Below, one piece after another: positions 7,493 through 16,876 of a stretch of 64,000 nucleotides of DNA. The first letter of the stretch is position 1. Every line of letters begins with the position of its first letter. The notes under the pieces were generated by a model. The model worked only from the letters and a program-made list of their open reading frames with translations, was not told the DNA's origin and did not search any database. The DNA comes from Marinobacterium marinum (GTDB lineage Bacteria; Pseudomonadota; Gammaproteobacteria; Pseudomonadales; Balneatricaceae): positions 62,001-126,000 of the forward strand of contig NZ_JACEMT010000055.1 of assembly GCF_013868415.1 (NCBI RefSeq), in the 5' to 3' direction. The position numbers and the translations under genes were made by a program.

Positions 7493-9325
7493 TTAGTCCA
7501 GCAGAGACAGGTCGCGTACGGCGCCCTTGTCGGCGGAGGTGGCCAGTTTGGCGTAGGCTTTCAGCGCGGCTGAAACCTTGCGCGGACGTTCCTGCACCGG
7601 TTTCCAGCCCAGCTTGTCCTGCTCGGCACGACGTGAGGACAGTTCTTCGTCAGGGACCAGTACCGCAATGGTACGATTGGGGATGTCGATGCGGATCAGG
7701 TCGCCGTTGCGCACCAGGCCGATGGCACCACCGGCAGCCGCTTCCGGTGAAGCATGTCCGATGGACAGCCCGGAGGTGCCACCGGAGAAGCGACCGTCTG
7801 TCAGCAGGGCGCAGTCTTTGCCCAGTCCCTTCGACTTGAGGTAGGAAGTCGGGTAAAGCATCTCCTGCATGCCAGGGCCGCCTTTGGGGCCCTCGTAGCG
7901 GATAATGACCACTTCACCGGCCTTGACCTCGTCGTTGAGGATTTTGGTAACGGCTTCGTCCTGAGACTCCATCACATGGGCGGGGCCTTCGAACACCAGG
8001 ATTGATTCGTCGACACCGGCACTCTTGACCACGCAGCCGTCCAGCGCGATGTTGCCGTGCAGTACGGCCAGGCCGCCTTCCAGTGAGAAAGCATGGTCGA
8101 TGGAACGGATGCAGCCGTGCTCACGGTCGCCGTCCAGAGTCGGCCAGCGCGTTGCCTGGCTGAAGGCGGTCTGGGTCGGGATACCGGCCGGTCCGGCCTT
8201 GTAGAACTCGATCACGTCCGGTGTCGGGTTGCGCATGATATCCCACTGATCCAGCGCATCCTTCATGGTGGCGGCGTGTACGGTAGGGATGTCGGTGTGC
8301 AGCTTGCCGGCGCGGTCCAGCTCGCCGAGGATGCCCATGATGCCACCGGCACGGTGCACGTCTTCGATATGGTATTTCTGCGTGTTTGGCGCCACCTTGC
8401 ACAGCTGAGGCACAACACGTGACAAGCGGTCGATGTCCTTCATGGTGAAGTCGATCTCGGCCTCTTGCGCGATCGCCAGCAGGTGCAGGATGGTGTTGGT
8501 GGAACCGCCCATGGCGATATCCAGCGTCATGGCGTTTTCAAATGCCTTGAAGCCGACGGCACGCGGCAGAAGCTGGGCTTCATCGCCGTCGTAGTAGCGT
8601 TTGGCCAGTTCGACGATGGTATGTCCGGCGCGCTTGAACAGCTGTTCGCGGTCGGCGTGGGTGGCCAGCATGGTACCGTTGCCTGGCAGGGACAGGCCCA
8701 GAGCTTCGGTCAGGCAGTTCATCGAGTTGGCTGTGAACATGCCGGAACAGGAGCCGCAGGTGGGGCAGGCGGAGCGTTCGACTTCAGCCACTTCCTCGTC
8801 GGACGCGTTGGGGTCGGCAGCCAGAACCATGGCATCAACCAGGTCCAGCTTGTGTTCGGACAATTTTGTCTTGCCCGCTTCCATTGGCCCCCCGGACACG
8901 AAGATCACCGGGATGTTCAGGCGCATGGCGGCCATCAGCATCCCCGGAGTGATCTTGTCACAGTTGGAGATACATACCAGTGCATCGGCACAGTGGGCAT
9001 TGACCATGTACTCGACGGAGTCGGCGATGATGTCACGGCTTGGCAGGGAGTAGAGCATGCCGTCGTGCCCCATGGCGATGCCGTCATCCACCGCGATGGT
9101 GTTGAATTCCTTGGCGACGCCGCCTGCGGCTTCGATCTCGCGCGCGACCAGCTGTCCCATGTCCTTCAGGTGCACATGGCCGGGCACGAACTGGGTGAAG
9201 GAGTTGGCAACCGCGATGATCGGCTTGTGGAAGTCGTCGTCCTTCATGCCGGTGGCGCGCCAGAGGGCGCGGGCACCTGCCATGTTGCGGCCGGCGGTAG
9301 AGGTCTTGGAACGATACTCAGGCAT
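7493..9325 (-). CDS. ilvD: Dihydroxy-acid dehydratase IlvD
   Basis: Cytoplasmic Fe-S dehydratase of valine, leucine and isoleucine synthesis, converting dihydroxy acids to 2-keto acids. The product is 610 residues, in the normal range. Cluster-ligand motifs are present: [10 protein letters not shown] (C122) and [12 protein letters not shown] (C187 to C193). The C-terminal glycine-rich signature [19 protein letters not shown] is intact. The open frame extends 9 codons further upstream, but [20 protein letters not shown] aligns with the E. coli start and has AGGGGAG upstream. ilvE of the same pathway is encoded about 11 kb away in this window. Monocistronic by spacing. Confidence 0.97.
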   Translation of the reverse strand: MPEYRSKTSTAGRNMAGARALWRATGMKDDDFHKPIIAVANSFTQFVPGHVHLKDMGQLVAREIEAAGGVAKEFNTIAVDDGIAMGHDGMLYSLPSRDIIADSVEYMVNAHCADALVCISNCDKITPGMLMAAMRLNIPVIFVSGGPMEAGKTKLSEHKLDLVDAMVLAADPNASDEEVAEVERSACPTCGSCSGMFTANSMNCLTEALGLSLPGNGTMLATHADREQLFKRAGHTIVELAKRYYDGDEAQLLPRAVGFKAFENAMTLDIAMGGSTNTILHLLAIAQEAEIDFTMKDIDRLSRVVPQLCKVAPNTQKYHIEDVHRAGGIMGILGELDRAGKLHTDIPTVHAATMKDALDQWDIMRNPTPDVIEFYKAGPAGIPTQTAFSQATRWPTLDGDREHGCIRSIDHAFSLEGGLAVLHGNIALDGCVVKSAGVDESILVFEGPAHVMESQDEAVTKILNDEVKAGEVVIIRYEGPKGGPGMQEMLYPTSYLKSKGLGKDCALLTDGRFSGGTSGLSIGHASPEAAAGGAIGLVRNGDLIRIDIPNRTIAVLVPDEELSSRRAEQDKLGWKPVQERPRKVSAALKAYAKLATSADKGAVRDLSLLD

Positions 9326-9455
9326 GGGGCTCCCCTCGGAATCCGGTGTCAAATAAGCCCGAGTATATCAGATAAACGCCGGACGCCGATGGCCGAGACG
9401 GGCGCGGATTTTCGTCTACACTGAGCACAAGATCCCCGGATAAGAGGAGCTTCCC

Positions 9456-10574
9456 ATGCGTGTTGGCGTGCCTAGAGAGATTAAGAATCATGAATATCGG
9501 GTGGGCATGACCCCGATGGGTGTACGCGAGCTGGTGGAACAGGGGCACCAGGTGCAGGTTGAACTGGGAGCAGGCGTGGCCGCGGGCTTCAGTGACCAGG
9601 CTTATGAGCAGGCCGGAGCGGTGCTGGTGGATGACCCTCGCTCGGTGTTTACCTGGTCGGACCTGATCGTCAAGGTGAAGGAGCCGCAGCCGGACGAGTG
9701 TGGGTGGCTCAGTGCCGATCAGGTGCTGTTTGCCTATCTGCACCTGGCGGCGGAACGGCACTTGACGGATGCGCTGCTGGCGTGTGGCTGTACCGCCATT
9801 GCATATGAAACTGTACAGGATTTGCAGGGGGGACTGCCCCTGCTGGCGCCCATGAGCGAGGTGGCCGGGCGCATGGCGGTGCAGGCTGGTGCCCACTGTC
9901 TGGAAAAGGCACAGGGCGGACGCGGGGTATTACTGGGTGGCGTGCCGGGAGTCAGTCCGGGGCGGGTGTTGATTATCGGAGGCGGTGTGGTAGGTGAAAA
10001 TGCCGCCTGCATTGCGCTGGGAATGGGTGCGCGGGTAGTGTTGCTGGACAAGTCGATTCCCCGCCTCAAACAGTTGGATGAGCGCTTCAACGGCGCGCTG
10101 ACCACGCTCTACTCCACGCGCGAGAATATCGAGCAGCAGCTGGAACAGGCGGATCTGGTAATTGGGGCCGTGCTGTTGCCGGGGGCGGCGGCGCCAAAAC
10201 TGGTGACGCGTGAAATGTTGGACACCATGCGCGCCGGGGCGGTTCTGGTGGATGTGGCGATTGATCAGGGCGGCTGTTTCGAGAGCAGCCATCCGACCAC
10301 GCATGACGATCCTGTCTTCGAGCTGGACGGTATCGTGCATTATTGTGTCGCCAATATGCCGGGCGCGGTAGCACGCACTTCAACACTGGCATTGACCAAT
10401 GCCACCCTGCCCTATGTCGAACAGCTGGCACAGCTGGGCTGGCGGCGCGCACTGCAGGAAATTCCGGGCTTTATCAGCGGCCTGAATATCCATTCGGGAC
10501 GGGTGACCTGTGCCGGGGTGGCGGAAGCCTTTGCACTGCCGATGCACGCCCCCGAGGCCGAACTGGGGCGCTGA
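9456..10574 (+). CDS. ald: Alanine dehydrogenase
   Basis: NAD-dependent enzyme interconverting L-alanine and pyruvate plus ammonia. The 372-residue length is typical. It opens with the family start MRVGVPREIKNHEYRVGMTP. Catalytic K75 sits in VKVKEP and H96 in FAYLHLA, the residues known from characterised Ald enzymes. The Rossmann nucleotide-binding motif IIGGGVVGENAA is near residue 172. The ATG is preceded by AGAGGAG. It is divergent from ilvD, with about 130 bases between starts. It could serve alanine catabolism or ammonia assimilation. Confidence 0.95.
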   Translation: MRVGVPREIKNHEYRVGMTPMGVRELVEQGHQVQVELGAGVAAGFSDQAYEQAGAVLVDDPRSVFTWSDLIVKVKEPQPDECGWLSADQVLFAYLHLAAERHLTDALLACGCTAIAYETVQDLQGGLPLLAPMSEVAGRMAVQAGAHCLEKAQGGRGVLLGGVPGVSPGRVLIIGGGVVGENAACIALGMGARVVLLDKSIPRLKQLDERFNGALTTLYSTRENIEQQLEQADLVIGAVLLPGAAAPKLVTREMLDTMRAGAVLVDVAIDQGGCFESSHPTTHDDPVFELDGIVHYCVANMPGAVARTSTLALTNATLPYVEQLAQLGWRRALQEIPGFISGLNIHSGRVTCAGVAEAFALPMHAPEAELGR

Positions 10575-10636
10575 ATACGTGACCACCGATGCTCTATGGG
10601 GCTTTCGATTGTGAGGCAAAAGTCGATGAGGTTATT

Positions 10637-10825
10637 ATGGAAAAAAATATCGGTATTCTGGATCAACTGGTGCGGGTACTGATTGGCTTGGTGCTGATCG
10701 TGCTGATTTTCTTTGGACCGAAAACCTGGTGGGGGCTGCTCGGGGTGCCGATCATTGCGATTGCCATTTCCGGTACCTGCCCGGTCTATAGCCTGCTGGG
10801 CATTCGTACCTGCCGCCGCAGCTGA
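10637..10825 (+). CDS. DUF2892 (YgaP-type) small membrane protein
   Basis: A 62-residue protein starting MEKNIGILDQLVRVLIG, with two hydrophobic helices and the ending CPVYSLLGIRTC. That pattern (N-x-G-x-x-D at the start, CPxYxxLGIxTC at the end) defines DUF2892 inner-membrane proteins, which resemble the membrane anchor of the rhodanese YgaP. This ATG has GAGG 5 bases upstream, whereas the longer frame lacks a site. The two cysteines (CP and TC) are conserved in the family. Function is not established; it follows ald by 62 bases. Confidence 0.75.
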   Translation: MEKNIGILDQLVRVLIGLVLIVLIFFGPKTWWGLLGVPIIAIAISGTCPVYSLLGIRTCRRS

Positions 10826-10923
10826 AATTCATGTAATGTTCAGACCCCCGGACCTAGCATCGGGCCTCAGTGTAGCCTTGATCATATCAGCGTTAAAATA
10901 GTCACAACAGGGAGGTGGCCGCA

Positions 10924-11268
10924 TTGGGGTCGCAATCAATACAGCGGAGCGGCGTCAGGTCGTTATTCGGCCTGGTTTGCGTTTTGCTGGCGGGGATCAT
11001 TGTGCCGGTCAGTGCCGATTCCCCGAATCTTCGCCAGGCTAATCAGCATGATGGTCAGGGCGGGACAGAGCGTGTCGATCTGGTACAGGCATCCAGAATT
11101 GCCCGGATGGAACTGGGGGGCGAAATTATCAAGGCGGAGCTGACTCGTTTGCAGGGCGTCGAGGTATACCAGGTACGCCTGCTGGATCAGGGGCGTGTTC
11201 GGGAAGCGCTGATTGATGCTGCAACGGGCAAGATGTTATCACCGGAACTACATGAGGAGAGCGACTGA
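10924..11268 (+). CDS. Secreted PepSY-domain protein preceding a two-component system
   Basis: A 114-residue protein if the TTG at 10924 is used; GGGAGG lies 8 bases before it. A GTG at 10915 is possible but overlaps that site. It has a signal peptide (hydrophobic run RSLFGLVCVLLAGIIVPVSA). A PepSY domain follows: VDLVQASRIARMELGGEIIKAEL, then a Y-x-V-R strand and a REALIDAATGKML strand. PepSY proteins are often encoded beside PhoPQ-like systems and are thought to inhibit proteases or modulate the sensor. The stop is immediately followed by the regulator's GTG start, implying one operon. Confidence 0.78.
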   Translation: MGSQSIQRSGVRSLFGLVCVLLAGIIVPVSADSPNLRQANQHDGQGGTERVDLVQASRIARMELGGEIIKAELTRLQGVEVYQVRLLDQGRVREALIDAATGKMLSPELHEESD

Positions 11269-11955
11269 GTGAAGGCACTGATCGTAGAAGATGACAGCGA
11301 CCTGCGCCGTCAACTCAAGCAGCAGTTGGAACAGCGTGGTTACACCGTTGAAGAAAGCGATAACGGGCGCGAAGCGCTCTATCTGGGTCAGGAATATGAA
11401 TATGATATCGCGGTAGTCGATATCGGCCTGCCGGAAGTGTCCGGCCTGGACGTGATCCGTGGCTGGCGGGCGCAGAGTAAGACCGTGCCTGTTCTGGTGT
11501 TGACCGCCCGAGGCGACTGGCAGGACAAGGTGGAAGGGCTGGAGGCCGGTGCGGACGATTACCTGGCCAAACCGTTTCATGCCGAGGAGTTGTTGGCCCG
11601 TCTGAACGCGCTGGTGCGCCGAGCGTCCGGGCATGCCAGTCCGGTGTTGGGTTTCGGGCCGCTGGAGCTGGATACCGCTGCACGAGTCGTGAAGCTGAAT
11701 GGTGAAGAGGTGCGCCTGACCAGCTATGAGTACCGGACACTTGAGTACCTGATGCTGAATGCCGGAAAAACCATTTCCAAGGCCGAACTGACCGAACATC
11801 TCTACCACCAGGACTATGATCGTGACAGCAATGTACTCGAGGTCTTCATTCGTCGTCTGCGACAGAAGCTCGATCCCGAGCAGAGTTTGAAGCCGATTAT
11901 CACGGTGCGCGGGCTCGGCTATCGATTCGCACTCGACAGTACCGATCAGGCGTGA
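11269..11955 (+). CDS. OmpR/PhoP-family response regulator
   Basis: A 228-residue DNA-binding regulator. The receiver domain has the acidic pair in VEDDSD, the phosphoacceptor D51 in VVDIGLP, T in LTARG and K101 in LAKPF. The C-terminal winged helix includes LTSYEYRTLEYLMLN and the recognition region VFIRRLRQKLD followed by ITVRGLGYRF. Sequence and context resemble PhoP/QseB-type regulators. It starts with GTG directly after the PepSY stop (TGAGTG) and overlaps the kinase gene by 4 bases. The signal and regulon cannot be read here; magnesium or cationic peptides would fit PhoP. Confidence 0.92.
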   Translation: MKALIVEDDSDLRRQLKQQLEQRGYTVEESDNGREALYLGQEYEYDIAVVDIGLPEVSGLDVIRGWRAQSKTVPVLVLTARGDWQDKVEGLEAGADDYLAKPFHAEELLARLNALVRRASGHASPVLGFGPLELDTAARVVKLNGEEVRLTSYEYRTLEYLMLNAGKTISKAELTEHLYHQDYDRDSNVLEVFIRRLRQKLDPEQSLKPIITVRGLGYRFALDSTDQA

Positions 11956-13334
11956 CCGCGACGGCTTCCGTTCCCTTGTCACTGCGGGGGCGCCTGCTGC
12001 GCGCCTCGGCGGTGATTTTGCCGCTGGTGATCGTATTTGCCGGTCTGGCCTTGCTGAAAGCCTTCCATTCCAGCCTTGAAAATGCAGAAGCCTCTCAGGC
12101 GCGTTTGCAGGTATACCTGTTGCTGGGAGCTATCGAAGTCGACGAGGGTCATCTGCGCCTGCCCGACCGGGTACTGGACCCTGGCTTCAGCCAGATGGGA
12201 TCCGGTGTCTATGGCTTTATTCATGGCGAGGATGGTCGCTTGTTCTGGCGCTCAAATTCCAGTCTGATGCTGCCGGACACCATGGTGCAGCGCCTGCCCA
12301 GCACGGTCTTGAGGCCGGGGCAGTCGCTGTTCAGTCATCTGCCCGACCAGGAGCTCTACCTGTTCCAATATCCGGTGATCTGGGAAAGCGCTGCCGGTGA
12401 AATGAACTTCCTGATTTCGGTGTTGCGCAGTGATGATCAGATCCGCAGTGAAATGAAGGCGTTCAGCCTGCAATTGCTGGGTTGGCTCAGTGGTATCGGG
12501 TTGGTGGCTCTGTTGGCGCAGTATTTCATCATGCGCTGGGGGTTGAAGCCTCTGGATCTGATGACGAAGGACCTGGAGCGTATTGAAGCCGGTGAGACGG
12601 ACCAGCTGGAAGGCCGCTATCCTCTGGAAGTGCAGGGCGTCACCGCCAGCCTTAATCGTTTGATTGATACCGAACGCAAGCAGCGGGAGCGCTATCGCAA
12701 TACGTTGGGGGATTTGGCGCACAGCCTGAAAACGCCATTGGCGGTGATTCGGGGGGCCGGTGAGGAAGGTCTGGAGTTTGCAGCCTATCGCAACCAGGTC
12801 GATGAGCAGGCACAGCGCATGCAGCAGATTGTACAGTATCAACTGGCGAGGGCGGTCAAGACCGAAGGGCGGGTGCTGGCGCAGGCATTGCCGGTGGCAC
12901 CGGTGGTCGAGCGCTTGCTGAATGTGATGGAAAAGGTGTATGCCCGCCAGCCCAAGCAGGTGACCACGCGGCTGGACGCAACGGCCGGTTTTTCAGGTGA
13001 TGAGCGGGATTTGATGGAACTGCTGGGCAACCTGATCGACAACGCGTTCAAGTATGGCGACAGCCGCGTGGAGGTTTTGGTTGAACAGGCGGGCGGCGTG
13101 TTATGGATTGCGGTCAGTGACGATGGTACGGGTATTGCGCCGAAGCAGCGCCAGGTCATTTTGCAGCGTGGCGCTCGCCTGGATACCCAGGCACCGGGCC
13201 AGGGTATTGGCCTGGCGGTGGCGCTGGATATCGTCAGCAGTTATGACGGTGCGCTGGAAGTCAGTGAATCTCCGCTGGGCGGCGCCTGTTTCCGAGTATC
13301 CCTGCCGGGCGAAAAGCTTACGCCAGCGACTTGA
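11952..13334 (+). CDS. PhoQ-like sensor histidine kinase
   Basis: Inner-membrane kinase of 460 residues, partner of the preceding regulator. TM1 is at about 19-38, a periplasmic sensor of about 135 residues follows, and TM2 is at about 174-195. A HAMP-like linker comes next. The H-box DLAHSLKTPLAV has H257, a sequence typical of PhoQ-type kinases. ATPase motifs follow: NLIDNAFKY (N box), VSDDGTGIAP (G1) and GQGIGLAV (G2). It starts with GTG inside the regulator stop (GTGA). Its 3' end overlaps the convergent argA by 17 bases, so the two transcripts are partly antisense. Confidence 0.92.
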   Translation: MTATASVPLSLRGRLLRASAVILPLVIVFAGLALLKAFHSSLENAEASQARLQVYLLLGAIEVDEGHLRLPDRVLDPGFSQMGSGVYGFIHGEDGRLFWRSNSSLMLPDTMVQRLPSTVLRPGQSLFSHLPDQELYLFQYPVIWESAAGEMNFLISVLRSDDQIRSEMKAFSLQLLGWLSGIGLVALLAQYFIMRWGLKPLDLMTKDLERIEAGETDQLEGRYPLEVQGVTASLNRLIDTERKQRERYRNTLGDLAHSLKTPLAVIRGAGEEGLEFAAYRNQVDEQAQRMQQIVQYQLARAVKTEGRVLAQALPVAPVVERLLNVMEKVYARQPKQVTTRLDATAGFSGDERDLMELLGNLIDNAFKYGDSRVEVLVEQAGGVLWIAVSDDGTGIAPKQRQVILQRGARLDTQAPGQGIGLAVALDIVSSYDGALEVSESPLGGACFRVSLPGEKLTPAT

Positions 13335-14652
13335 AAAACACCTTGGAGTTGCGCTGGAAGTTGTACAGCGCCTTTTTCTGCTGGGGCAGCTGTTCCAGCT
13401 CACCGGCGGCAAAACCGCGTTCGACAAACCAGTGCGCAGTTCGGGTTGTCAGCACGAACAGCTGTTGCAGTCCCAGAGTGCGGGCCTGTTGTTCGATGGC
13501 CGCCAGCAGCCGGTCACCACGCTGGCCGCCGCGATAGCCGGAATTGATGGCGACACAGGCCAGCTCGCCGATCGCTGCATCGGTAAAGGGGTAGAGTGCG
13601 GCACAGCCGATGATGGCACCGTCGCGTTCCACTACGGTGAACTGCTCGATCTCGCTTTCGAGGCGCTCGCGGGAACGCCGTACCAGAATGCCTTTCTCCT
13701 CCAGCGGCGCGATCAACTCCAGAATGCCGCCGACATCCTCGATGCTGGCCGGCCGGACCTGTTCATAGGAGTGGCTGACCACCATTGTGCCCTGACCGTC
13801 GCGGGTGAACAGTTCAGTGACCAGCGCGCCGTTTTCCTGATAGCTGACCAGATGACACCGGGGTACGCCCTGTTGGCAGGCCGTGGCAGCGGCTTCCAGC
13901 AGGCAGGCGGTCTCGCTGTAGGGCTTTTCCGGGTCTTCGACCCGGGCCAGGTACTGGTGTACCAGACGGGCAGCGGTTTCGGCCAGCAGTTCACTGCGCA
14001 GCTCGCCTCGGCTGTCGTGGATACCGGCCTGAGAGCCGAACAGAATCAGCTTGTCGGCCTTGAGTGCAATGGCCGTTTGAGTGGCAACCTCTTCCACTGC
14101 CAGGTTGAATACTTCCCCGGTGGGTGAAAAGCCGAGGTTGGACAGCAGTACGATCTGATTAAGGTCCAGCAGGCGTCGAATACCTTCGTGATCGACTCGG
14201 CGCAGCTCGCCGGTATGCCCCATGTCGACCCCATCCAGTACTCCGACGGGGCGGGCGGTAATGAAGTTGCCGCTGCAGATCCGGATACGGGCGCCGTGCA
14301 TTGGCGTGTTGGCCAGTCCCATGGAGAAGCGGGCCTCGATCTCGGTGCGCAGGCTGCCGACCGCTTCGATGACGGATTCCAGAATTTCGCTGCTGGTGAT
14401 GCGCAGATCATGATGCAGACGGGTATCCAGGCCACGACGCTGCAGACGCTGTTCGGCTTGCGGGCGGGCACCGTGTACGAGCACCAGGCGGACTCCGAGA
14501 CTGTTGAGCAGGGCAATGTCATGGATGGTGTTGGCGAAATTGGCATCCGCAATTGCCTCGCCACTCAGCATCAGCACGAAGGTTTTGCCTCGGTGTGCAT
14601 TGATATAGGGCGAAGAATGGCGGAACCAGTCGACATAGTGGGTGGTACTCAA
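13318..14652 (-). CDS. argA: N-acetylglutamate synthase ArgA
   Basis: Acetylates glutamate as the first step of arginine synthesis. It has an N-terminal amino-acid-kinase domain (VLMLSGEAI, LVLVHGARPQAEQRL, ILLSNLGFSPTGEVFNL-type loops) of about 290 residues. A C-terminal GNAT acetyltransferase domain contains CVAINSGYRGGQRGDRLLAA. From the TTG at 14652 the product is 444 residues and starts like Pseudomonas ArgA (THYVDWFRHSSPYINAHRGK). CAGGAG lies 7 bases upstream of the TTG. A longer frame with ATG exists but lacks a good site. The 3' end overlaps the kinase gene on the other strand. Confidence 0.93.
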   Translation of the reverse strand: MSTTHYVDWFRHSSPYINAHRGKTFVLMLSGEAIADANFANTIHDIALLNSLGVRLVLVHGARPQAEQRLQRRGLDTRLHHDLRITSSEILESVIEAVGSLRTEIEARFSMGLANTPMHGARIRICSGNFITARPVGVLDGVDMGHTGELRRVDHEGIRRLLDLNQIVLLSNLGFSPTGEVFNLAVEEVATQTAIALKADKLILFGSQAGIHDSRGELRSELLAETAARLVHQYLARVEDPEKPYSETACLLEAAATACQQGVPRCHLVSYQENGALVTELFTRDGQGTMVVSHSYEQVRPASIEDVGGILELIAPLEEKGILVRRSRERLESEIEQFTVVERDGAIIGCAALYPFTDAAIGELACVAINSGYRGGQRGDRLLAAIEQQARTLGLQQLFVLTTRTAHWFVERGFAAGELEQLPQQKKALYNFQRNSKVFFKSLA

Positions 14653-14725
14653 GGTTGGCTCCTGGTCTGGCTCGGTACAGCCTTCATTGTGCAACCTTTG
14701 CGGAACCGGGTCCATGCCGGAAGTA

Positions 14726-14749
14726 AATGGCCCGCTATTGCGGGCCATT
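14726..14749 (-). terminator. Hairpin after the PiT transporter gene
   Basis: AATGGCCCGC pairs with GCGGGCCATT around a TATT loop, a perfect 10-bp stem. It begins 9 bases past the transporter stop and precedes argA on the same strand. It is followed by TACTT rather than a full T-run. It probably separates the phosphate-transport pair from argA. Confidence 0.65.
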
Positions 14750-14757
14750 CAGGTGGA

Positions 14758-16023
14758 TCAGGAGAACATGCCCTTGAGCATGAAGAAGAACAGAATCGAC
14801 AGAATGGCTCCGGCGGGGAGGGTGACGATCCAGGATACGAAGATGGTGCCGACCACCTTCAGGTTCAGGGCCGCCAGACCGCGTGCGATACCGACACCCA
14901 GCACGGCCCCGACCAGGGTGTGAGTGGTGGAAATCGGCAGGCCGGTACCGGAAGCGACAACCACGGTGCTGGCAGCGGCCAGGGTGGCGGCAAAGCCACG
15001 GCTGGGCGTCAGCTCAGTGATGTTCTGTCCTACGGTGGCGATGACCTTGTGGCCATACATGACCAGACCCGCAACAATGCCGGCGCCGCCAAGCAACAGA
15101 ATCCAGGCCGGCATGGAAGCCTTCTGGGCCACTTCACCACCGGCATTGACGATACCGACAATGGCGGCCAGAGGGCCGACCGCATTGGCCACATCGTTGG
15201 ACCCGTGGGCAAACGCCATGGCACAGGCGGTGAACATCATGAGTACGCCAAACACTTTCTCCACACTGGTGAAGTGGTACTCTCGGTCGGCATTGGCATC
15301 CACTTGGATATTGCGCTGCATGAAAATACCGAGGGCCATGGTGGACAGGCCAAAGAGTACGGAAATGCCGGCGCTTTGTATCCAGCTCAGGTGCAGGCCA
15401 ATGTGCTTCAGGCCCTTGGTGAAAGTCACCATGGCGATGATGAAACCGACCAGAAAAATGTAATAGGGCACGTAGCGTTTGGCATTGGCAAACGGATTAT
15501 CAGTATCGAGAATCAGCTTTTGCACGCTGCGGAACAGGAAAAAGGCGATTACTCCGGCCGTGACCGGTGATACTACCCAGCTGGCGACAATGGAGCCGAC
15601 CTTGCTCCAGTGCACGGCCTCCATGGAAACACCCACGGCGGCAAAGCCGACAATGGCACCGACAATGGAGTGGGTGGTCGAGACCGGCCAGCCGAAGTGT
15701 GTGGCTACCAGCAGCCAGACGCCGGCAGCCAACAAAGAGGCCATCATGCCGAAGACCAGCAATTCTGGGCTGCCGGACAGTATGGAAGGCTCGATGATGC
15801 CTTTGCGGATTGTTTCGGTTACCGCGCCACCGGCAAGATAGGCACCGGCGAATTCAAACAGGATGGCGATCAGGATCGCCTGCTTCAGGGTTAGGGCTCG
15901 GGAACCGACGGAGGTTCCCATCGCATTGGCGACATCATTGGCGCCTACACCCCAGGCCATGAAAAAGCCGAAGATACAGGCCATAATGACCATGATGTTG
16001 CCGTACTGAGCAATGATATCCAT
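14758..16023 (-). CDS. PiT-family low-affinity inorganic phosphate transporter
   Basis: Inner-membrane phosphate symporter of 421 residues. The duplicated PiT signature is present: GANDVANAMGTSVGSRALT from residue 27, and GSNDVANAVGPLAA near residue 270. The start MDIIAQYG is 31 codons inside the longest frame; AAGG lies upstream and the extra leader would be proline-rich and non-membrane. It is encoded 23 bases after a DUF47 protein, the usual partner. This provides a constitutive low-affinity route beside the starvation-induced Pst system at the left end of the window. Metal-phosphate transport is also possible. Confidence 0.93.
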   Translation of the reverse strand: MDIIAQYGNIMVIMACIFGFFMAWGVGANDVANAMGTSVGSRALTLKQAILIAILFEFAGAYLAGGAVTETIRKGIIEPSILSGSPELLVFGMMASLLAAGVWLLVATHFGWPVSTTHSIVGAIVGFAAVGVSMEAVHWSKVGSIVASWVVSPVTAGVIAFFLFRSVQKLILDTDNPFANAKRYVPYYIFLVGFIIAMVTFTKGLKHIGLHLSWIQSAGISVLFGLSTMALGIFMQRNIQVDANADREYHFTSVEKVFGVLMMFTACAMAFAHGSNDVANAVGPLAAIVGIVNAGGEVAQKASMPAWILLLGGAGIVAGLVMYGHKVIATVGQNITELTPSRGFAATLAAASTVVVASGTGLPISTTHTLVGAVLGVGIARGLAALNLKVVGTIFVSWIVTLPAGAILSILFFFMLKGMFS

Positions 16024-16046
16024 TGTGTAGCCTTGGTCGTTTGGGT

Positions 16047-16724
16047 TTAACGTGCGAGAAGTAGCTGCAGGCGGTTGCCAACCTGCTGGGCACGGTTGGC
16101 CAGATCGCCAACCCATTGGATGATCTGATACAGGAACATGACATCGATCGGATAAAGTTCACGCTCGAGCGCAAACAGGGATGAGCGCAGCTCGCGTTCA
16201 TGCTCATCTGCCTTGTGTTCCAGTTCATCCAGCTCGGTGATCAAACGCTCGACGATGTCGACCTCACGGCCGCGGAAACCGGCGGCCAGCAACTCGTCCA
16301 GCTCGCTCAGTGCCAAAACGGCCTGCTCGATCGCCAGCAAAGTAGTACGTAGCAGTTCCAACAAGGCGGCCTGAATCGGCTGTGGAATCTGCATCTGACG
16401 GCCCAGCATCAGGCCGGCAATATCCTTGGCGCGATTGGCAATCTTGTCCTGCATGCGCAACAGGTCCAGCAGATCGGTGCGTGGCACCGGCAGGAACAGG
16501 CTGGCAGGCAGGCGTTGACGGATATCGCGTTTCAGATCATCCGCCTCGTTTTCCAGCACAGCGATGCGGTGTTGGCATTCGGAGGCAGTGTCCCAATCGT
16601 TCCTGATTACGGCTTCAAAGAAGGGAATCAGTTCTGCGGCGCTTTCCTGCGCCTTGACGATGTGTTCCTGCATCGGCTTGAACGGGGAACGTGCAAACAT
16701 TTGCAGGATAGGGCTGTTAACCAT
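16047..16724 (-). CDS. DUF47 / TIGR00153 PhoU-like protein, partner of PiT
   Basis: A 225-residue, mostly helical cytoplasmic protein of the PhoU-related DUF47 family, which is nearly always encoded next to PiT transporters. Recognisable family segments are MVNSPILQMFARSPFKPMQEH at the start, EADDLKRDIRQRLPASLFLPV in the middle, and FLYQIIQWVGDLANRAQQVG near the end. The ATG at 16724 has AGGA upstream, unlike the longer frame. It is proposed to regulate the transporter. A possible -10 (TATACT on the minus strand) lies at 16760-16765. Confidence 0.88.
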   Translation of the reverse strand: MVNSPILQMFARSPFKPMQEHIVKAQESAAELIPFFEAVIRNDWDTASECQHRIAVLENEADDLKRDIRQRLPASLFLPVPRTDLLDLLRMQDKIANRAKDIAGLMLGRQMQIPQPIQAALLELLRTTLLAIEQAVLALSELDELLAAGFRGREVDIVERLITELDELEHKADEHERELRSSLFALERELYPIDVMFLYQIIQWVGDLANRAQQVGNRLQLLLAR

Positions 16725-16759
16725 GTTGCGGTTCCTGTTGAGGTGAAAATCTCGGCGCA

Positions 16760-16765
16760 AGTATA
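16760..16765 (-). promoter_or_regulatory. Possible -10 element for the DUF47-PiT operon
   Basis: TATACT on the minus strand lies 35 bases upstream of the DUF47 start. No clear -35 was found. The region is divergent with the CYTH-glnE pair. Confidence 0.35.
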
Positions 16766-16876
16766 CGTGCTGGTGTCATATATCTGTAGTGATGATGTCA
16801 CAAAAAAGGATGAAATCTGACGTTCATCAGCGCAATTCCTTGGGTACACTGATAAAAAACCGACTGGTGCAGGACC

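Noticed and set aside
14188-15570. 460-codon open frame on the plus strand over argA and the PiT gene
   Set aside because: It is antisense to two clear genes, has low-complexity Gly/His/Asp/Gln-rich sequence with no recognisable domain, and no ribosome site. Such frames arise from GC-rich codon bias.
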